Positions 24,546-33,201 are shown, counted from the first letter of the stretch. The stretch is 64,000 nt of DNA from CAZAQV01 sp964487255 (GCA_964487255.1 CAZAQV010000002.1:186001-250000), one strand, 5' to 3'. A program made the numbers and translations. Notes: generated from the letters alone by a model not told the origin.

Positions 24546-25427
24546 TTAGAAGCAGTAACGCTGACTCTCCGAGACCGGGGTATCGCATTCGCTGCCGCCG
24601 GGCTCACAATCCGCTGCAACGGAACACTCAAGAAGACAGTAGGGGCCAAGAGGCTGACTGTTATAGTCTATGATGCCCTCGACACAGCGTGTGCCGAGCG
24701 GGCAATCGGTTGGATTCGGGCAGGGCTTGGTACACACGCCACGTTCACCAAAAAACTCTTTGAAACAATCAAGCCCGGCTTCGCAATCCCCTGCGACGTC
24801 GCACCGCGATCCGATCGTACCGCTAGCAAGCTCATAAACATCATCCACGCAAACGCCGGCGTAAGAAGCGCACGCCTCGCACATATCGCCAGGTTGATCA
24901 CAGGTTGGGAGCGCAGCTTGCACGCACCGGCGCCCGTCTCCACAGGTATCACCATCACACCGCTCAAGGCACTCGCCCGCTTCGTCGATGATGTACTCGT
25001 CTTCACCGGGGGCGGTGCAGCCCGGGAAAAGCAACTCCTCAGGTGCGGTGCAACGGGCGCTCGCGTCGTTATGAGGAGACGAGGACGCATCTGAAACCGA
25101 CGCGTCCGGCGTCGTTGCATCGACCTGGCCAACGAGTTTGAGTTCGTCGCAGGACTCGTCGCCAGCCTTGGTACAAAGTTCTTTCGGCAGGTCCTTCGCG
25201 CTTACACCTGCCGGAGCGCACACCACGCCACTGGGCCCCTCGAAGCGGCTTGGAGCCTCGATGGGACACTCAAAGCCGGTCTCGATCACCAGCGCGCTGC
25301 TCGCGAAGCAATAGGTCGCGCCACCGGATGTGTGGCTCTCGCCAGCTCCACAAACGGGCTCATGCGAGCTGCTCGAGCAGCCCCAAGCAGCAAGAAAGGC
25401 CAATAGAATAAGGGTTTTCGGTTTCAT
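24546..25427 (-). CDS. Cys-rich lipoprotein, paralogue 2
   Basis: Start 25427 follows a good ribosome binding site (GGAGGAACAC) and gives a lipoprotein signal, MKPKTLILLAFLAAWGC (293 aa). The N-terminal half parallels the gene at 23372-24445 (ATYCFASSAL, ECPIEAPSRFEGPSGVVCAP, ECLERCDGDTCGDGRRCV). The C-terminal half instead carries Dickkopf-like Cys repeats (CDVAGDCEAGLDCFKEFF, CTKPCPNPTDCPLGTRCV). So the pair shares one module and has different ends. Function unknown; probably displayed on the outer membrane. Confidence 0.8.
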   Translation of the reverse strand: MKPKTLILLAFLAAWGCSSSSHEPVCGAGESHTSGGATYCFASSALVIETGFECPIEAPSRFEGPSGVVCAPAGVSAKDLPKELCTKAGDESCDELKLVGQVDATTPDASVSDASSSPHNDASARCTAPEELLFPGCTAPGEDEYIIDEAGECLERCDGDTCGDGRRCVQAALPTCDQPGDMCEACASYAGVCVDDVYELASGTIGSRCDVAGDCEAGLDCFKEFFGERGVCTKPCPNPTDCPLGTRCVEGIIDYNSQPLGPYCLLECSVAADCEPGGSECDTPVSESQRYCF

Positions 25428-25507
25428 GTGTTCCTCCAATGCGACGTGCCTCGCACCTTGGAAATAGGAGATCTGGCACGGCCCAGCAATACGGCGGACC
25501 GCCATTC

Positions 25508-25551
25508 CGGTGCACGGCAGTGCACCGATCTCAATTCTGGACTGTCCACAA
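25508..25551. repeat. hairpin plus second copy of the 24-bp repeat
   Basis: CGGTGCAC-GGCA-GTGCACCG (25508-25527) is a perfect 8-bp stem with a 4-nt loop. It is followed by 25528-25551, which is the reverse complement of the 24-bp repeat at 15790-15813 with one mismatch. Both lie just past the stop of the minus-strand gene 25552-26277 and could act as its terminator; another short palindrome GGCGG-A-CCGCC is at 25493-25503. Confidence 0.55.
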
Positions 25552-26277
25552 TTACGAATCGTGGTCGAGCACGTCGGCGGAGCCGCCCCAAAACACCGTG
25601 ACGAGCTCACCGTCCTTCGCCTCGTCGAGGCCGACCACTTCGTCTCGAACCATCGCGTATAGGCGCTCAAGCGTCTCTTTGGCGCGTGCAGCCGGCAGCG
25701 AAAAGCTCAATGTCCGCGCGGTTCCGACACGCCGTGGGTAGTCCAGGAACCGGTGCTCGACGGCTTGCGAAAGCGCCCGCGCCAAGTTGCGGACGGCGTC
25801 GATCACCGGGCCAGGGTCGGTATCCACCGTGCTCATGAACGCTGCAGACAACCGTGCACGCTCGCCGTCATGGTCGAGGACCCCGGATGCGGCGAGCGCT
25901 TCGACCGCCCGCAAAAGCGCATCATCAGGGTGCACGGCAAACTCACGTTTGAGCTGCTTGAGCGCCACGTCCTGCTCGCCCTGCTCGGCCATCCAGGAGG
26001 CTATCTCTCTGCGCAGCGCAAAATGCTCCGAGTCGCTGAGCAGGTTCGATGGCGACTTTGCGGCTTTGGCAAGATAGGCGACTTTGCGTCGGCTCTTGCC
26101 CAACCGTCGCGCGATGGCCGTGAACGAAAAGCCTTCGTCAATCTGGTGGCGCACGTATTCGGTGAGCAAGAGGTCCACAAGTTCATCTGCCGGAATGCAC
26201 AGGCGATGCGCCACTCGAATCGCCGGCTCCATCAGCGCCGCAATCAAACGGACCCGAAACTGCACCGAGACACTCAC
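25552..26277 (-). CDS. hypothetical protein with helix-turn-helix-like segment
   Basis: A 241-aa soluble protein that starts with GTG at 26277. Residues about 48-72 (EGFSFTAIARRLGKSRRKVAYLAKA) look like a helix-turn-helix that would bind DNA. The remainder is helical; a C-terminal block (ALSQAVEHRFLDYPRRVGT, LERLYAMVRDEVVGLDEA) has no known family that I can name. Possibly a transcription regulator. It is divergent from the metallophosphoesterase lipoprotein, 75 bp apart. Confidence 0.6.
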   Translation of the reverse strand: MSVSVQFRVRLIAALMEPAIRVAHRLCIPADELVDLLLTEYVRHQIDEGFSFTAIARRLGKSRRKVAYLAKAAKSPSNLLSDSEHFALRREIASWMAEQGEQDVALKQLKREFAVHPDDALLRAVEALAASGVLDHDGERARLSAAFMSTVDTDPGPVIDAVRNLARALSQAVEHRFLDYPRRVGTARTLSFSLPAARAKETLERLYAMVRDEVVGLDEAKDGELVTVFWGGSADVLDHDS

Positions 26278-26352
26278 GCGCGCAGCCTAGCGCATTGCGC
26301 ACCCCGTTGGGCGGTTCGACCAACGGCTTTGTGCCGAGTAGACTAGGCCCAG

Positions 26353-27417
26353 ATGCGACTGCTTGCTTGCATACTCGCCGTATTGGCCCTCGTCTCTTGT
26401 GGCAGCAGCGACTTCGTCAACGACTACAGCTGGGACGCTGCGACGCCCGACGCACAGAGTCGACAGGACGCGCACTCACCTCTGGGTGATGCGGGTCGCC
26501 AAGACTCCCAACAGGTTGGCGATGCAACCCTCACACCAGACGGCAGCGCACCACAGTCGCTTCGCATCGCGGTCGTCTCCGACCTCAACGGCAGCTACGG
26601 TTCAACCAACTACGACGAGGCCGTGCACGGTGCGGTCGCGGCAATCATCTCTGGTAAGCCGGACGTAGTACTTTCGACCGGCGACATGGTCGCGGGTCAA
26701 AAAGAAGGCCTCGACTACCGCGCCATGTGGCGTGGTTTTCACGCCGCCGTCAGCGACCCGCTCTCCGCGGCGAATATTCCCTTCGCAGTGAGCCCGGGAA
26801 ACCACGACGCCTCCGGCTACAATACCTTCGCTGCCGAGCGCGACATCTACGTCGACGAATGGTCGAATCGAAAACCCGCGCTCGACTACGTCGACGACGA
26901 GTATTATCCGCTACGTTATGCATTCAAAGTGCAAGACACGCTTTTTATTGCGCTTGACGACACCACCATCGGTCCGCTTTCCGATGGGCAAATGAAGTGG
27001 CTGAACAATGTGCTCTCGAGCAACCCAGCGAGGGTTAAAATCGTGTTCGGACACGTTCCGCTTTACCCGTTTTCTAGCGAAAAGGCCTCGGAGATCATCG
27101 GCGACGCCGCACTCGAAGACCTACTCAACGACCACCAAGTCGACGCTTTCATTTCTGGCCACCACCATGCCTATTACCCGGGCAAGCGTGCATCGCTGCG
27201 ACTCACGGGCATGCCTTGCATCGGCGCAGGACCGCGCAAGCTTGTCGGTCAAGCGGAGGTATCTGTTCGCGCTATCGTGATGATAGAAATCGACGGCAAG
27301 CAGATTGGTTCAATCCACGGATACCCAGCCGGCGATTTCAGCAGCGCAATCGCGCGCAGCGCCTTGCCCGAATCGATCGGAAGCGGCTCTCAAGTGATCA
27401 CACGCGACGACCTCTAA
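26353..27417 (+). CDS. calcineurin-like metallophosphoesterase lipoprotein
   Basis: A 354-aa lipoprotein (MRLLACILAVLALVSC) with a 45-residue Asp/Ser/Gln linker. The metallophosphoesterase domain covers about 72-310. Its metal-binding blocks appear in order: VVSDLNG, STGDMVAGQ, SPGNHDASG, FGHVPLYPF and SGHHHAYYPGK. It should be a two-metal hydrolase outside the cytoplasm; the substrate could be a phosphoester of nucleotides or lipids. It has DLN where most have DxH, so the first metal ligand set is slightly altered. Monocistronic. Confidence 0.85.
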   Translation: MRLLACILAVLALVSCGSSDFVNDYSWDAATPDAQSRQDAHSPLGDAGRQDSQQVGDATLTPDGSAPQSLRIAVVSDLNGSYGSTNYDEAVHGAVAAIISGKPDVVLSTGDMVAGQKEGLDYRAMWRGFHAAVSDPLSAANIPFAVSPGNHDASGYNTFAAERDIYVDEWSNRKPALDYVDDEYYPLRYAFKVQDTLFIALDDTTIGPLSDGQMKWLNNVLSSNPARVKIVFGHVPLYPFSSEKASEIIGDAALEDLLNDHQVDAFISGHHHAYYPGKRASLRLTGMPCIGAGPRKLVGQAEVSVRAIVMIEIDGKQIGSIHGYPAGDFSSAIARSALPESIGSGSQVITRDDL

Positions 27418-27583
27418 ACTGCGCCAAGAGCCAGGGTCGACGACCTGCCGTTATCGCGGCGAAAGTGCCTCGATCTTCGATGCGCGAAGCTCGGCAGCAT
27501 ACATCTGACTACATTGCGATGCTCGATCTGTTCCTGGCGTCTGCTACAATTTGCAGGTGTATGAACACAGTAAGCCCAGGTGC

Positions 27584-28258
27584 ATGAGCGTAGCCCTTTT
27601 CGTTACCTTGTTAGCCAGCTGCGCAGACGTCTCTTCACCAGCGGGTGGGACCATTCTCTTTGACTCCGACGGCGGAGACCATGAAGACGCGGCCTCGGTT
27701 CCAATGGACGCCGCGATAACGCCCTCAAAAGATGCCGCCGATACCGTAATGGACACCAGTCCGGCAATGGACGCAGCGCTTTCGGACGCCCCCGACGCTG
27801 TATTCGATGCAGCTCAGGAAGCAGATACAGAACCCGCCAACCCGTATGCGCACTACACGAACCGTGAACTGTCGGAGCTACGCGGAGCCTTTGTATGGGA
27901 TCAACATCTTGGCGTACTCGATTCAGCAAGCCTCCAAGATCGCATGGCAGAAGACATTGCGATCTCCGACGAGCAGAAGCGCCGCGTAGCCGCTGGAGAG
28001 TGGCCCACCAAGGCCTTCGAGGATCCGATGTACGAAACCAAGAGCAACGACGACCTCAATCAGATGATCATCGAGAACAACGACTGGCTTCGCGCGCTCG
28101 ATGGGCGAACATCGTTCACCGAAGCGGAGAAGACCGGCTTTGGCTGGGCGTCTGGAGGAATCTACGTGCTGACCGTCGAGCTGCTCAATCGGGGGGCGTT
28201 TATCGTCGTTCCAGGCTACGTGCTCGACCCCGACACCGTGGCGGCGCTGACGTCCTAA
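27584..28258 (+). CDS. lipoprotein of unknown function
   Basis: Start 27584 gives a short lipoprotein signal (MSVALFVTLLASC; 224 aa). A linker rich in Asp and Ala follows (SPAMDAALSDAPDAVFDAAQ), a style shared with other lipoproteins here. The C-terminal 120 residues form a helical domain (YTNRELSELRGAFVWDQHLG, AEKTGFGWASGGIYVLTVEL). No family was recognised. It ends 14 bp before the convergent tRNA-Gly gene. Confidence 0.65.
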   Translation: MSVALFVTLLASCADVSSPAGGTILFDSDGGDHEDAASVPMDAAITPSKDAADTVMDTSPAMDAALSDAPDAVFDAAQEADTEPANPYAHYTNRELSELRGAFVWDQHLGVLDSASLQDRMAEDIAISDEQKRRVAAGEWPTKAFEDPMYETKSNDDLNQMIIENNDWLRALDGRTSFTEAEKTGFGWASGGIYVLTVELLNRGAFIVVPGYVLDPDTVAALTS

Positions 28259-28271
28259 GTGCGAAGGCCGG

Positions 28272-28344
28272 AGCGGGAGACGAGATTCGAACTCGCGACT
28301 TCAACCTTGGCAAGGTTGCGCTCTACCAACTGAGCTACTCCCGC
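28272..28344 (-). tRNA. tRNA-Gly (anticodon GCC)
   Basis: A 73-nt tRNA on the minus strand. Acceptor stem GCGGGAG/CTCCCGC, D arm with AGCTCAGTTGGTAGAGC, anticodon loop CTTGCCAAG with GCC, T loop TTCGAAT. CCA is not encoded. It reads GGC and GGU. Confidence 0.95.
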
Positions 28345-28435
28345 AAGAGAGGGGCTGATCTAGACCAGGCTCAGGGGCCTGTCAACGACGACTTGACTCG
28401 AAGCCAAAGCCCTCATAAACCCGGGTCTCCATCAC

Positions 28436-28520
<85 letters not shown>

Positions 28521-28620
28521 CGATGTTTGATTCTTGCGGGGAAAGCTTCGCTCACTCGTGCGCGGGGCCCCACCCCTAGCTAAAGCGTCGACAAGCTCGT
28601 TTGCTAGCCTTTGCTCCGGT

Positions 28621-28688
28621 CAGCGATTTTGCACATCGCAAAATCGGACCTGCTCAAAGAGCGCTCATCGCAGACTTACGGCTCTTCG
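28621..28688 (-). repeat. dispersed hairpin repeat, copy D
   Basis: Read on the minus strand: CGAAGAGCCGTAAGT, then CTGCGATGAGCGC, then the hairpin CGATTTTGC-GATGT-GCAAAATCG (28624-28646, 9-bp arms), then CTG. This is the same block order as around 50513-50600. The surrounding 28521-28829 has no other supported gene, but CCTCATCGCGA occurs twice more (near 28701 and 28731), so the element may extend or be nested. Confidence 0.7.
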
Positions 28689-28829
28689 GCTCTCGCTGGC
28701 CTCATCGCGAACTTCACTGTCCACGGTAGCCTCATCGCGATTGCTCAACACAGCGCGTGGTACTCTCGATCGGTGAGCGGTCGGAGGTGGAGGCCGGGTC
28801 GCCAGAGCCCGGGAACAAGACGGAGACAC

Positions 28830-29582
28830 GTGGCGACTAGCCTGTTCTTACTTGCCACTATCGTCGCGTCTTGCGAACGGAAGCCGTCTGGGTCAAGTGC
28901 TGATGAAGTAAGCGCCACAGTCGTGGAGACGGCCACCAAAGCGTCAACCGAGTCAGAGGAGATCCTGTTGGTCGTGTTGGAAAGCGAGCGCACGATGGGC
29001 GAACGCCCCGAAGAAGTCAGCGTGTACGATTCAACTGGTTTATTGGAGGCGAAGACGTTAGAGCACGATGGTCGCACCATACGCGTGCGCGCACACTCGC
29101 CATCTATCGCGTCCGAGTGGCGAGTAATCCTCACGTTCGCCATCATTCAAGGACGCGCTCTCGTCGAGGTAATGCGACCGATGGAACCTATGTTGTATGA
29201 GGTAGAGAAGCGCTCGGGGAGTTGGGAGGTAGATCGCATCTACTCTCTCCCGATCCACCGCCCTGCACCGGCTGCTGTCCAGGCAGATGCAGAAGATCCT
29301 GTCATGGCGGCTGCTCTAGCCGACGCACATCAGTTTCGTAGAGACTTCTTCGAGAGACACACGGCTCACGTCGCGGCCAAGCGTGACGCTAGCAAGAGAC
29401 GATTGAAGGAACTCGAAGAGACGCTCGCTGTCACAACGCATCCGGATGTGCGAGCGCGCTTTGAGCCGGAGTACCGGCGACTTCCGGCAGAGATCGAAGA
29501 GGCCACCGACGAGCTGCGCTGGCTTGGTATCTGGCAAGCGATCATCCAAGATTTGCCCAGGTCGCCGAGCGAGGAACCGTGA
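28830..29582 (+). CDS. lipoprotein of unknown function
   Basis: A GTG at 28830 gives a lipoprotein signal (VATSLFLLATIVASC; 250 aa); the frame is open back to 28611 through the hairpin repeat but shows no motif there. After the signal comes a Ser/Thr linker and an alpha/beta region (EEILLVVLESERT, EVSVYDSTGLLEA, WRVILTFAIIQGRALVEVM). A long charged helix region ends the protein (KRDASKRRLKELEETLAVTT). No family was recognised. Its stop overlaps the next gene's GTG start by 4 bp, so it heads a coupled four-gene chain. Confidence 0.6.
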   Translation: MATSLFLLATIVASCERKPSGSSADEVSATVVETATKASTESEEILLVVLESERTMGERPEEVSVYDSTGLLEAKTLEHDGRTIRVRAHSPSIASEWRVILTFAIIQGRALVEVMRPMEPMLYEVEKRSGSWEVDRIYSLPIHRPAPAAVQADAEDPVMAAALADAHQFRRDFFERHTAHVAAKRDASKRRLKELEETLAVTTHPDVRARFEPEYRRLPAEIEEATDELRWLGIWQAIIQDLPRSPSEEP

Positions 29583-29920
29583 CTGAAGGTCCTCGCATCC
29601 TTTTCGTGTGCAGTCGCAATCAATGGCGGAGCCCTACGGCGGAGCGCGTCTATGCGAAGCGTGAGGGTTTGGAAGTGCGGTCGGCAGGGGTCTCGGCAAC
29701 TGCGCGAAGGCGAGTCACCGATGCCGACATCGAGTGGGCTGACCTGATCTTCGTGATGGAGGAGAAACACAAGGCGCGCCTCAAGCAGCTGTTTGGACGT
29801 GATCTGCCCGAACACGTGTTCGTCCTCGACATCCCCGACGACTACCAGTTCATGGATCCCGAACTCATCGATATGATTACCGCTGCAGTAGACCCGATCC
29901 TGGAAGGGGAACTTACGTGA
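29579..29920 (+). CDS. low-molecular-weight-type protein tyrosine phosphatase
   Basis: A 113-aa cytoplasmic protein. The catalytic P-loop CSRNQWRS (CX5R, Cys about residue 11) sits right after the first strand (RILFVCSRNQ), as in low-molecular-weight tyrosine phosphatases. A conserved short form is represented by the C-terminal DIPDDYQFMDPELI with the Asp that acts as general acid. It is shorter than the classical 150-aa enzymes and resembles the predicted phosphatase family with about 110 residues. GTG start, coupled by 4-bp overlaps to both neighbours. Confidence 0.8.
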   Translation: MTEGPRILFVCSRNQWRSPTAERVYAKREGLEVRSAGVSATARRRVTDADIEWADLIFVMEEKHKARLKQLFGRDLPEHVFVLDIPDDYQFMDPELIDMITAAVDPILEGELT

Positions 29921-30444
29921 ATCGTAATCGGCAGACGAAGCACACTAAGATCTGCGCGTGGTTCGCCGTGGGCGGGGGCGCGGCATCGGCAACGTTCTGC
30001 CTGTTCGGTTTGAGTATTGTGATGCTCCAGAAGGTCTTCATGGGTCTCATGCCTGCCGAGGCAGAAGGCGCTCAACTCGACCAGTTTCGATCAATGATGC
30101 TGAGCCTGCACACTCTGTGGCTGATCTTCATGCCCATCTGGATCGCCCTTGGCATCGGACTCGTGATCTTTGGGCTCAAGATGCGCAATCAAGCTCGGTT
30201 CGGGCGTCATGTTGCGATCCTTTGTGCGGCGGGCCTGGCGGCCTTCGTTCCCTACATGTGGATCGCCACCACTGACTTCCTGCCACAGTTCGCCGAAGGG
30301 CATCCAATGATGGGCAAAGACGCGGTGCTTCCGTTTGCCATCATGCAGATCATTTCAATGCTCCCTCTCGTTATCGGAATTGCACTGTTTGCTTTCTGGG
30401 CATGGCGCATAGGCTCCAAAGCTCAGGTATCGAGGTCGGCATGA
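29917..30444 (+). CDS. four-helix membrane protein
   Basis: A 175-aa polytopic membrane protein with four hydrophobic segments: around residues 12-35 (CAWFAVGGGAASATFCLFGL), 63-88 (LWLIFMPIWIALGIGLVIFG), 98-118 (VAILCAAGLAAFVPYMWIA) and 140-165 (IISMLPLVIGIALFAFWAWR). GTG start and 4-bp overlaps on both sides place it in the coupled chain. No family was recognised. Confidence 0.6.
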   Translation: MNRNRQTKHTKICAWFAVGGGAASATFCLFGLSIVMLQKVFMGLMPAEAEGAQLDQFRSMMLSLHTLWLIFMPIWIALGIGLVIFGLKMRNQARFGRHVAILCAAGLAAFVPYMWIATTDFLPQFAEGHPMMGKDAVLPFAIMQIISMLPLVIGIALFAFWAWRIGSKAQVSRSA

Positions 30445-31070
30445 CGACAGATCTGAACTGGAAAGAGTTTCTGCTCTCGGACGAGCATGTCGCTACATTG
30501 AAAGCGATCGTCGGGGCGACTCACGACCGAATCGTGTCGGATCACGTGAACGGTGGGTTTCTTTCTGAAGCGCATTCGTGGGAGACACGAGTCGAGGAAT
30601 ACAGAGCCATCGCACCAGATAGGGTGGATGAGGCGCTCGTCGTTCGTCCGTACGGGGCTCAGAACCGAGACTGGGGTGCTGCGCAGATCATTGGGGAGAA
30701 TGTTACGATCAAGAGCTGCCACATCCTCCGGTGTCTCCTGTGGTTTACGCCAATGCGCAACATGAGCGAGGACGAGATCTTGGCCGAGAGGGAAGCTGAC
30801 CCAGCGATTGCTCACGTCTATCGAGGCCCGATGAGGGCCGCCGAGGAGATCGTGACGCACCCATCCCGAGCCGAAGAGGTCGAGTCCGGTTTTGTGAACC
30901 TCGTGGATGCGGGTGTCATTCTGACTACCAAAGACCGACAGATCGCCTGCCTCTCGCGATACAACGGTTACCCGACAGACTGCGGCCTGATCAAGTCGCC
31001 CGAAGTGGAGGAACTGTCGGAATCTTACCGCTTCATCCCGTTGGAGCAGTACACCGAAACAAAGCCGTAG
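30441..31070 (+). CDS. conserved hypothetical protein
   Basis: Start ATG 30441 overlaps the preceding stop by 4 bp (209 aa). It is soluble, without signal or membrane segment, and has mixed alpha/beta character. A Cys pair (SCHILRCLLWFTP) and an aromatic C terminus (YRFIPLEQY) stand out. I do not recognise the family. As the last gene of the lipoprotein-phosphatase-membrane-protein chain it probably works with them. Confidence 0.55.
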   Translation: MTTDLNWKEFLLSDEHVATLKAIVGATHDRIVSDHVNGGFLSEAHSWETRVEEYRAIAPDRVDEALVVRPYGAQNRDWGAAQIIGENVTIKSCHILRCLLWFTPMRNMSEDEILAEREADPAIAHVYRGPMRAAEEIVTHPSRAEEVESGFVNLVDAGVILTTKDRQIACLSRYNGYPTDCGLIKSPEVEELSESYRFIPLEQYTETKP

Positions 31071-31092
31071 ACCTCAGCTCAATCGATCTGCG

Positions 31093-31392
31093 CTACGCGG
31101 CTTCGCGGGGGATGAGTTGGATGTCGGTGTCGAGGGCGGCAAGAAGCGCCATGAGCGTGCGCGTGGTGGGGTTGGCGTTGCCGTTTTCGATGCGGCTGAT
31201 TTCGGCCTGGTCGATGCCGACGCGCTCGGCAAGCTCGGCTTGGGTCAGCCCTAGCTCGACGCGGCGTTCACCGAGCGCAACTGCGAGTCGAAAGCGCATA
31301 CGCAACGCCTCACGCTCGGCTTCGGCATCCGCGCCGAGCGCTTCGGTCTCCGCGTCTACAAAGCGCGTCAGGTCGTCGAGTGTCTTGGGCAT
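31093..31392 (-). CDS. Xre-family antitoxin
   Basis: A 99-aa protein with an N-terminal helical part (residues 1-40) and an HTH_3 domain (about 42-92; LGLTQAELAERVGIDQAEIS is the helix-turn-helix, then RIENGNANPTTRTLMALL). This is the usual layout of HigA-like antitoxins that bind their own promoter. It lies downstream of the toxin gene on the same strand but has its own promoter and operator at 31402-31429. It should neutralise the toxin and repress the module. Confidence 0.85.
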   Translation of the reverse strand: MPKTLDDLTRFVDAETEALGADAEAEREALRMRFRLAVALGERRVELGLTQAELAERVGIDQAEISRIENGNANPTTRTLMALLAALDTDIQLIPREAA

Positions 31393-31401
31393 CGTCTCTT
31401 A

Positions 31402-31429
31402 AGTATATGGGCTTTATCCCATACGTCAA
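31402..31429 (-). promoter_or_regulatory. antitoxin promoter with embedded operator
   Basis: On the minus strand TTGACG (31424-31429) and TATACT (31402-31407) are 16 bp apart, a near-consensus sigma-70 promoter ending 9 bp before the antitoxin ATG. Between and over the boxes lies the inverted repeat TATGGG-ATAAAG-CCCATA (31406-31423), well placed for the Xre antitoxin to block polymerase. Confidence 0.6.
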
Positions 31430-31446
31430 AAGCGTCGATTTCGAGG

Positions 31447-31790
31447 CTATTTGTGGGACTTCTGTGCGGCTTTCCAGGCCCTAAGGCGTTTGCGAGCGAT
31501 TTCGATCTGCTTGTTCTGATGGCGCGGCTTGGGCTGCTCGGCTTTGTCGTAACCACCGAGCAGAAGCACGATCCGGTCGCCATAAGCGTGGCAGAAGACA
31601 CGCAGCAAGACCTTCTCCGAAGTACTGCTCTCGTCCACGGCATCTTTTCCAACCCTCGCGAGCAGTGTTGCGGCGTCTTGGCGGATGCGTAAGGTTTTCG
31701 CGCCAGGCGTTGGAGCAACTGCTCGTCGCGCCGGATTGGATCTGCAGGAAAGACAGAAACAGTAATTAGGTTTTCGGCGTTCTTAAACAA
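31447..31790 (-). pseudogene. HigB/RelE-like toxin with probable frameshift
   Basis: The 3' part (from a GTG at 31638) encodes LRVFCHAYGDRIVLLLGGYD, then Lys/Arg-rich QIEIARKRLRAWKAAQ, typical of the C-terminal half of HigB/Gp49-type toxins. The matching N-terminal half is in the next frame (VSVFPADPIRRDEQLLQRLA). One extra base in the TTTT run at 31695-31698 would join them into a protein of about 114 residues starting at TTG 31790 or nearby. So this is either a broken toxin or a sequencing error. It precedes the Xre antitoxin gene, the order seen in higBA modules. Confidence 0.55.
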
Positions 31791-31827
31791 CCGGTGGGAA
31801 GAACGATTGGTGGTGTGACACAGCCGT

Positions 31828-33201
31828 TCATACGCCGTCGCAGCGGTAGCGGCCTGCGTCCACGGTGGGCTCCGCACAAATGGAGCCCTGACAAAGCAGG
31901 CCGTATTCGCAATCGGAATGCGGGCCATCGCAGGGACCACCCTTCGCAGACGGATAAATTTCGCAAGTATCGGTCTGCGCAAAGCATTTCAGGCCATCCT
32001 CACACTGACCAGGTTCGTCGCTACTGGCGCAGCCTTCGCCCTCCTTGCCCGCTGGTTGACAGGTCTTCGGCTCCGCGTTGCCAGCAGTGACCGGACGACA
32101 GGCGAGGCCATCCGCGCAACCGTAGAATTCGTCATCGCAGTTGGTACCGTTCGTCAGCCGCGGGCGACAGACGTGCTCTAGGTCGCTGCAAAAGAACCCG
32201 TCCGCACAGTCACTCGGAATATTGCTGTACCAAGGCTCACTACACGGATCGCCATCCGTTCCCTGGCTGGTCATGCAGCCCTCGTCGCCCTCGACCTCAG
32301 TCGGGCGGCAAAACAATCCATCCCCGCAGGGCTGCTGACTCGTACACGCATCGTTTTCGGCTTTGGGGGCGGCGCACTTGAAGTCGACGCAAACCAAGCC
32401 TTGTTCGCAATAAGTGCCGTCATAGCTACAGTCACCACCCTCAGCGTATCGATCTGCGCAAAGACCGGGATAGATGCAAATCTTGTCCGACGGGCAAATG
32501 CCAGGCGCTGCCCCATCGTCCACGATACAGCTGCAAACCTTCGTGGTCTCGCTGTCCACGCAAGCACCGCTGCGGCACTCAGTCAGAGAGGCACATTCAT
32601 CCCCAGCGTCCAAGGTTGAACGATAAGGCCCGAACTCGTTCACGTCTTGGCCATACTCATTTCGGCCCGGCTCACCACACCCGGAGAAACCAAACTCATC
32701 GTAGGGAGGGCTTTCATCACCGTCGCCCCGCCCGAACCATTCGCATCCGCGCGTCTTCATCGATTCAAGGCAACTCGAGGCTCGGCTCTCGTCGTAGACG
32801 AGGCCTCCGTGTTCAAGGCCCGCGTTGATTCCGTAGCCGTGCACTTTCTCTGCAAAGGCCAAGATCAACGCATTGCATCCGTCGTCTCCAGCGTACTCGC
32901 TCGGGTCGAATCCGAAATCACTCACAAGGCGGTTGAGAGCTTCGTCGCGCTCGTCCGTCTTGCAGCACGACGCGATGTTCGCACAGTAGGCCTGCGCGTA
33001 GGCCGTCCAGAACTCTGAATGAGGCAAGGAGCCAACAGCACTGTCCCCGGACGCTCCGTCTCCCGTGTTGGCGGAATCACCGCTAGCATCGACGGCTGTA
33101 TCCGCGCCCGCATCGGCAGTTGCTGAACCGCCATCATCGCCGCAGGACACAAGTACAGCTAAAGCGAAGAGAAGACAGGTGTTCGTTCGGCTGGGCTTCA
33201 T
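31828..33201 (-). CDS. Cys-rich lipoprotein
   Basis: Start 33201 gives the lipoprotein signal MKPSRTNTCLLFALAVLVSC (457 aa). A linker rich in Asp, Ala and Ser follows. Residues about 60-220 form a domain with Cys (AYCANIASCCKTDERDEA, NALILAFAEKV). The remaining 230 residues hold a series of EGF-like or Dickkopf-like Cys modules (YCEQGLVCVDFKC, PCGDGLFCRPTE, DCEYGLLCQGSIC). This is a common surface lipoprotein type of myxobacteria. Target unknown. Confidence 0.8.
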   Translation of the reverse strand: MKPSRTNTCLLFALAVLVSCGDDGGSATADAGADTAVDASGDSANTGDGASGDSAVGSLPHSEFWTAYAQAYCANIASCCKTDERDEALNRLVSDFGFDPSEYAGDDGCNALILAFAEKVHGYGINAGLEHGGLVYDESRASSCLESMKTRGCEWFGRGDGDESPPYDEFGFSGCGEPGRNEYGQDVNEFGPYRSTLDAGDECASLTECRSGACVDSETTKVCSCIVDDGAAPGICPSDKICIYPGLCADRYAEGGDCSYDGTYCEQGLVCVDFKCAAPKAENDACTSQQPCGDGLFCRPTEVEGDEGCMTSQGTDGDPCSEPWYSNIPSDCADGFFCSDLEHVCRPRLTNGTNCDDEFYGCADGLACRPVTAGNAEPKTCQPAGKEGEGCASSDEPGQCEDGLKCFAQTDTCEIYPSAKGGPCDGPHSDCEYGLLCQGSICAEPTVDAGRYRCDGV

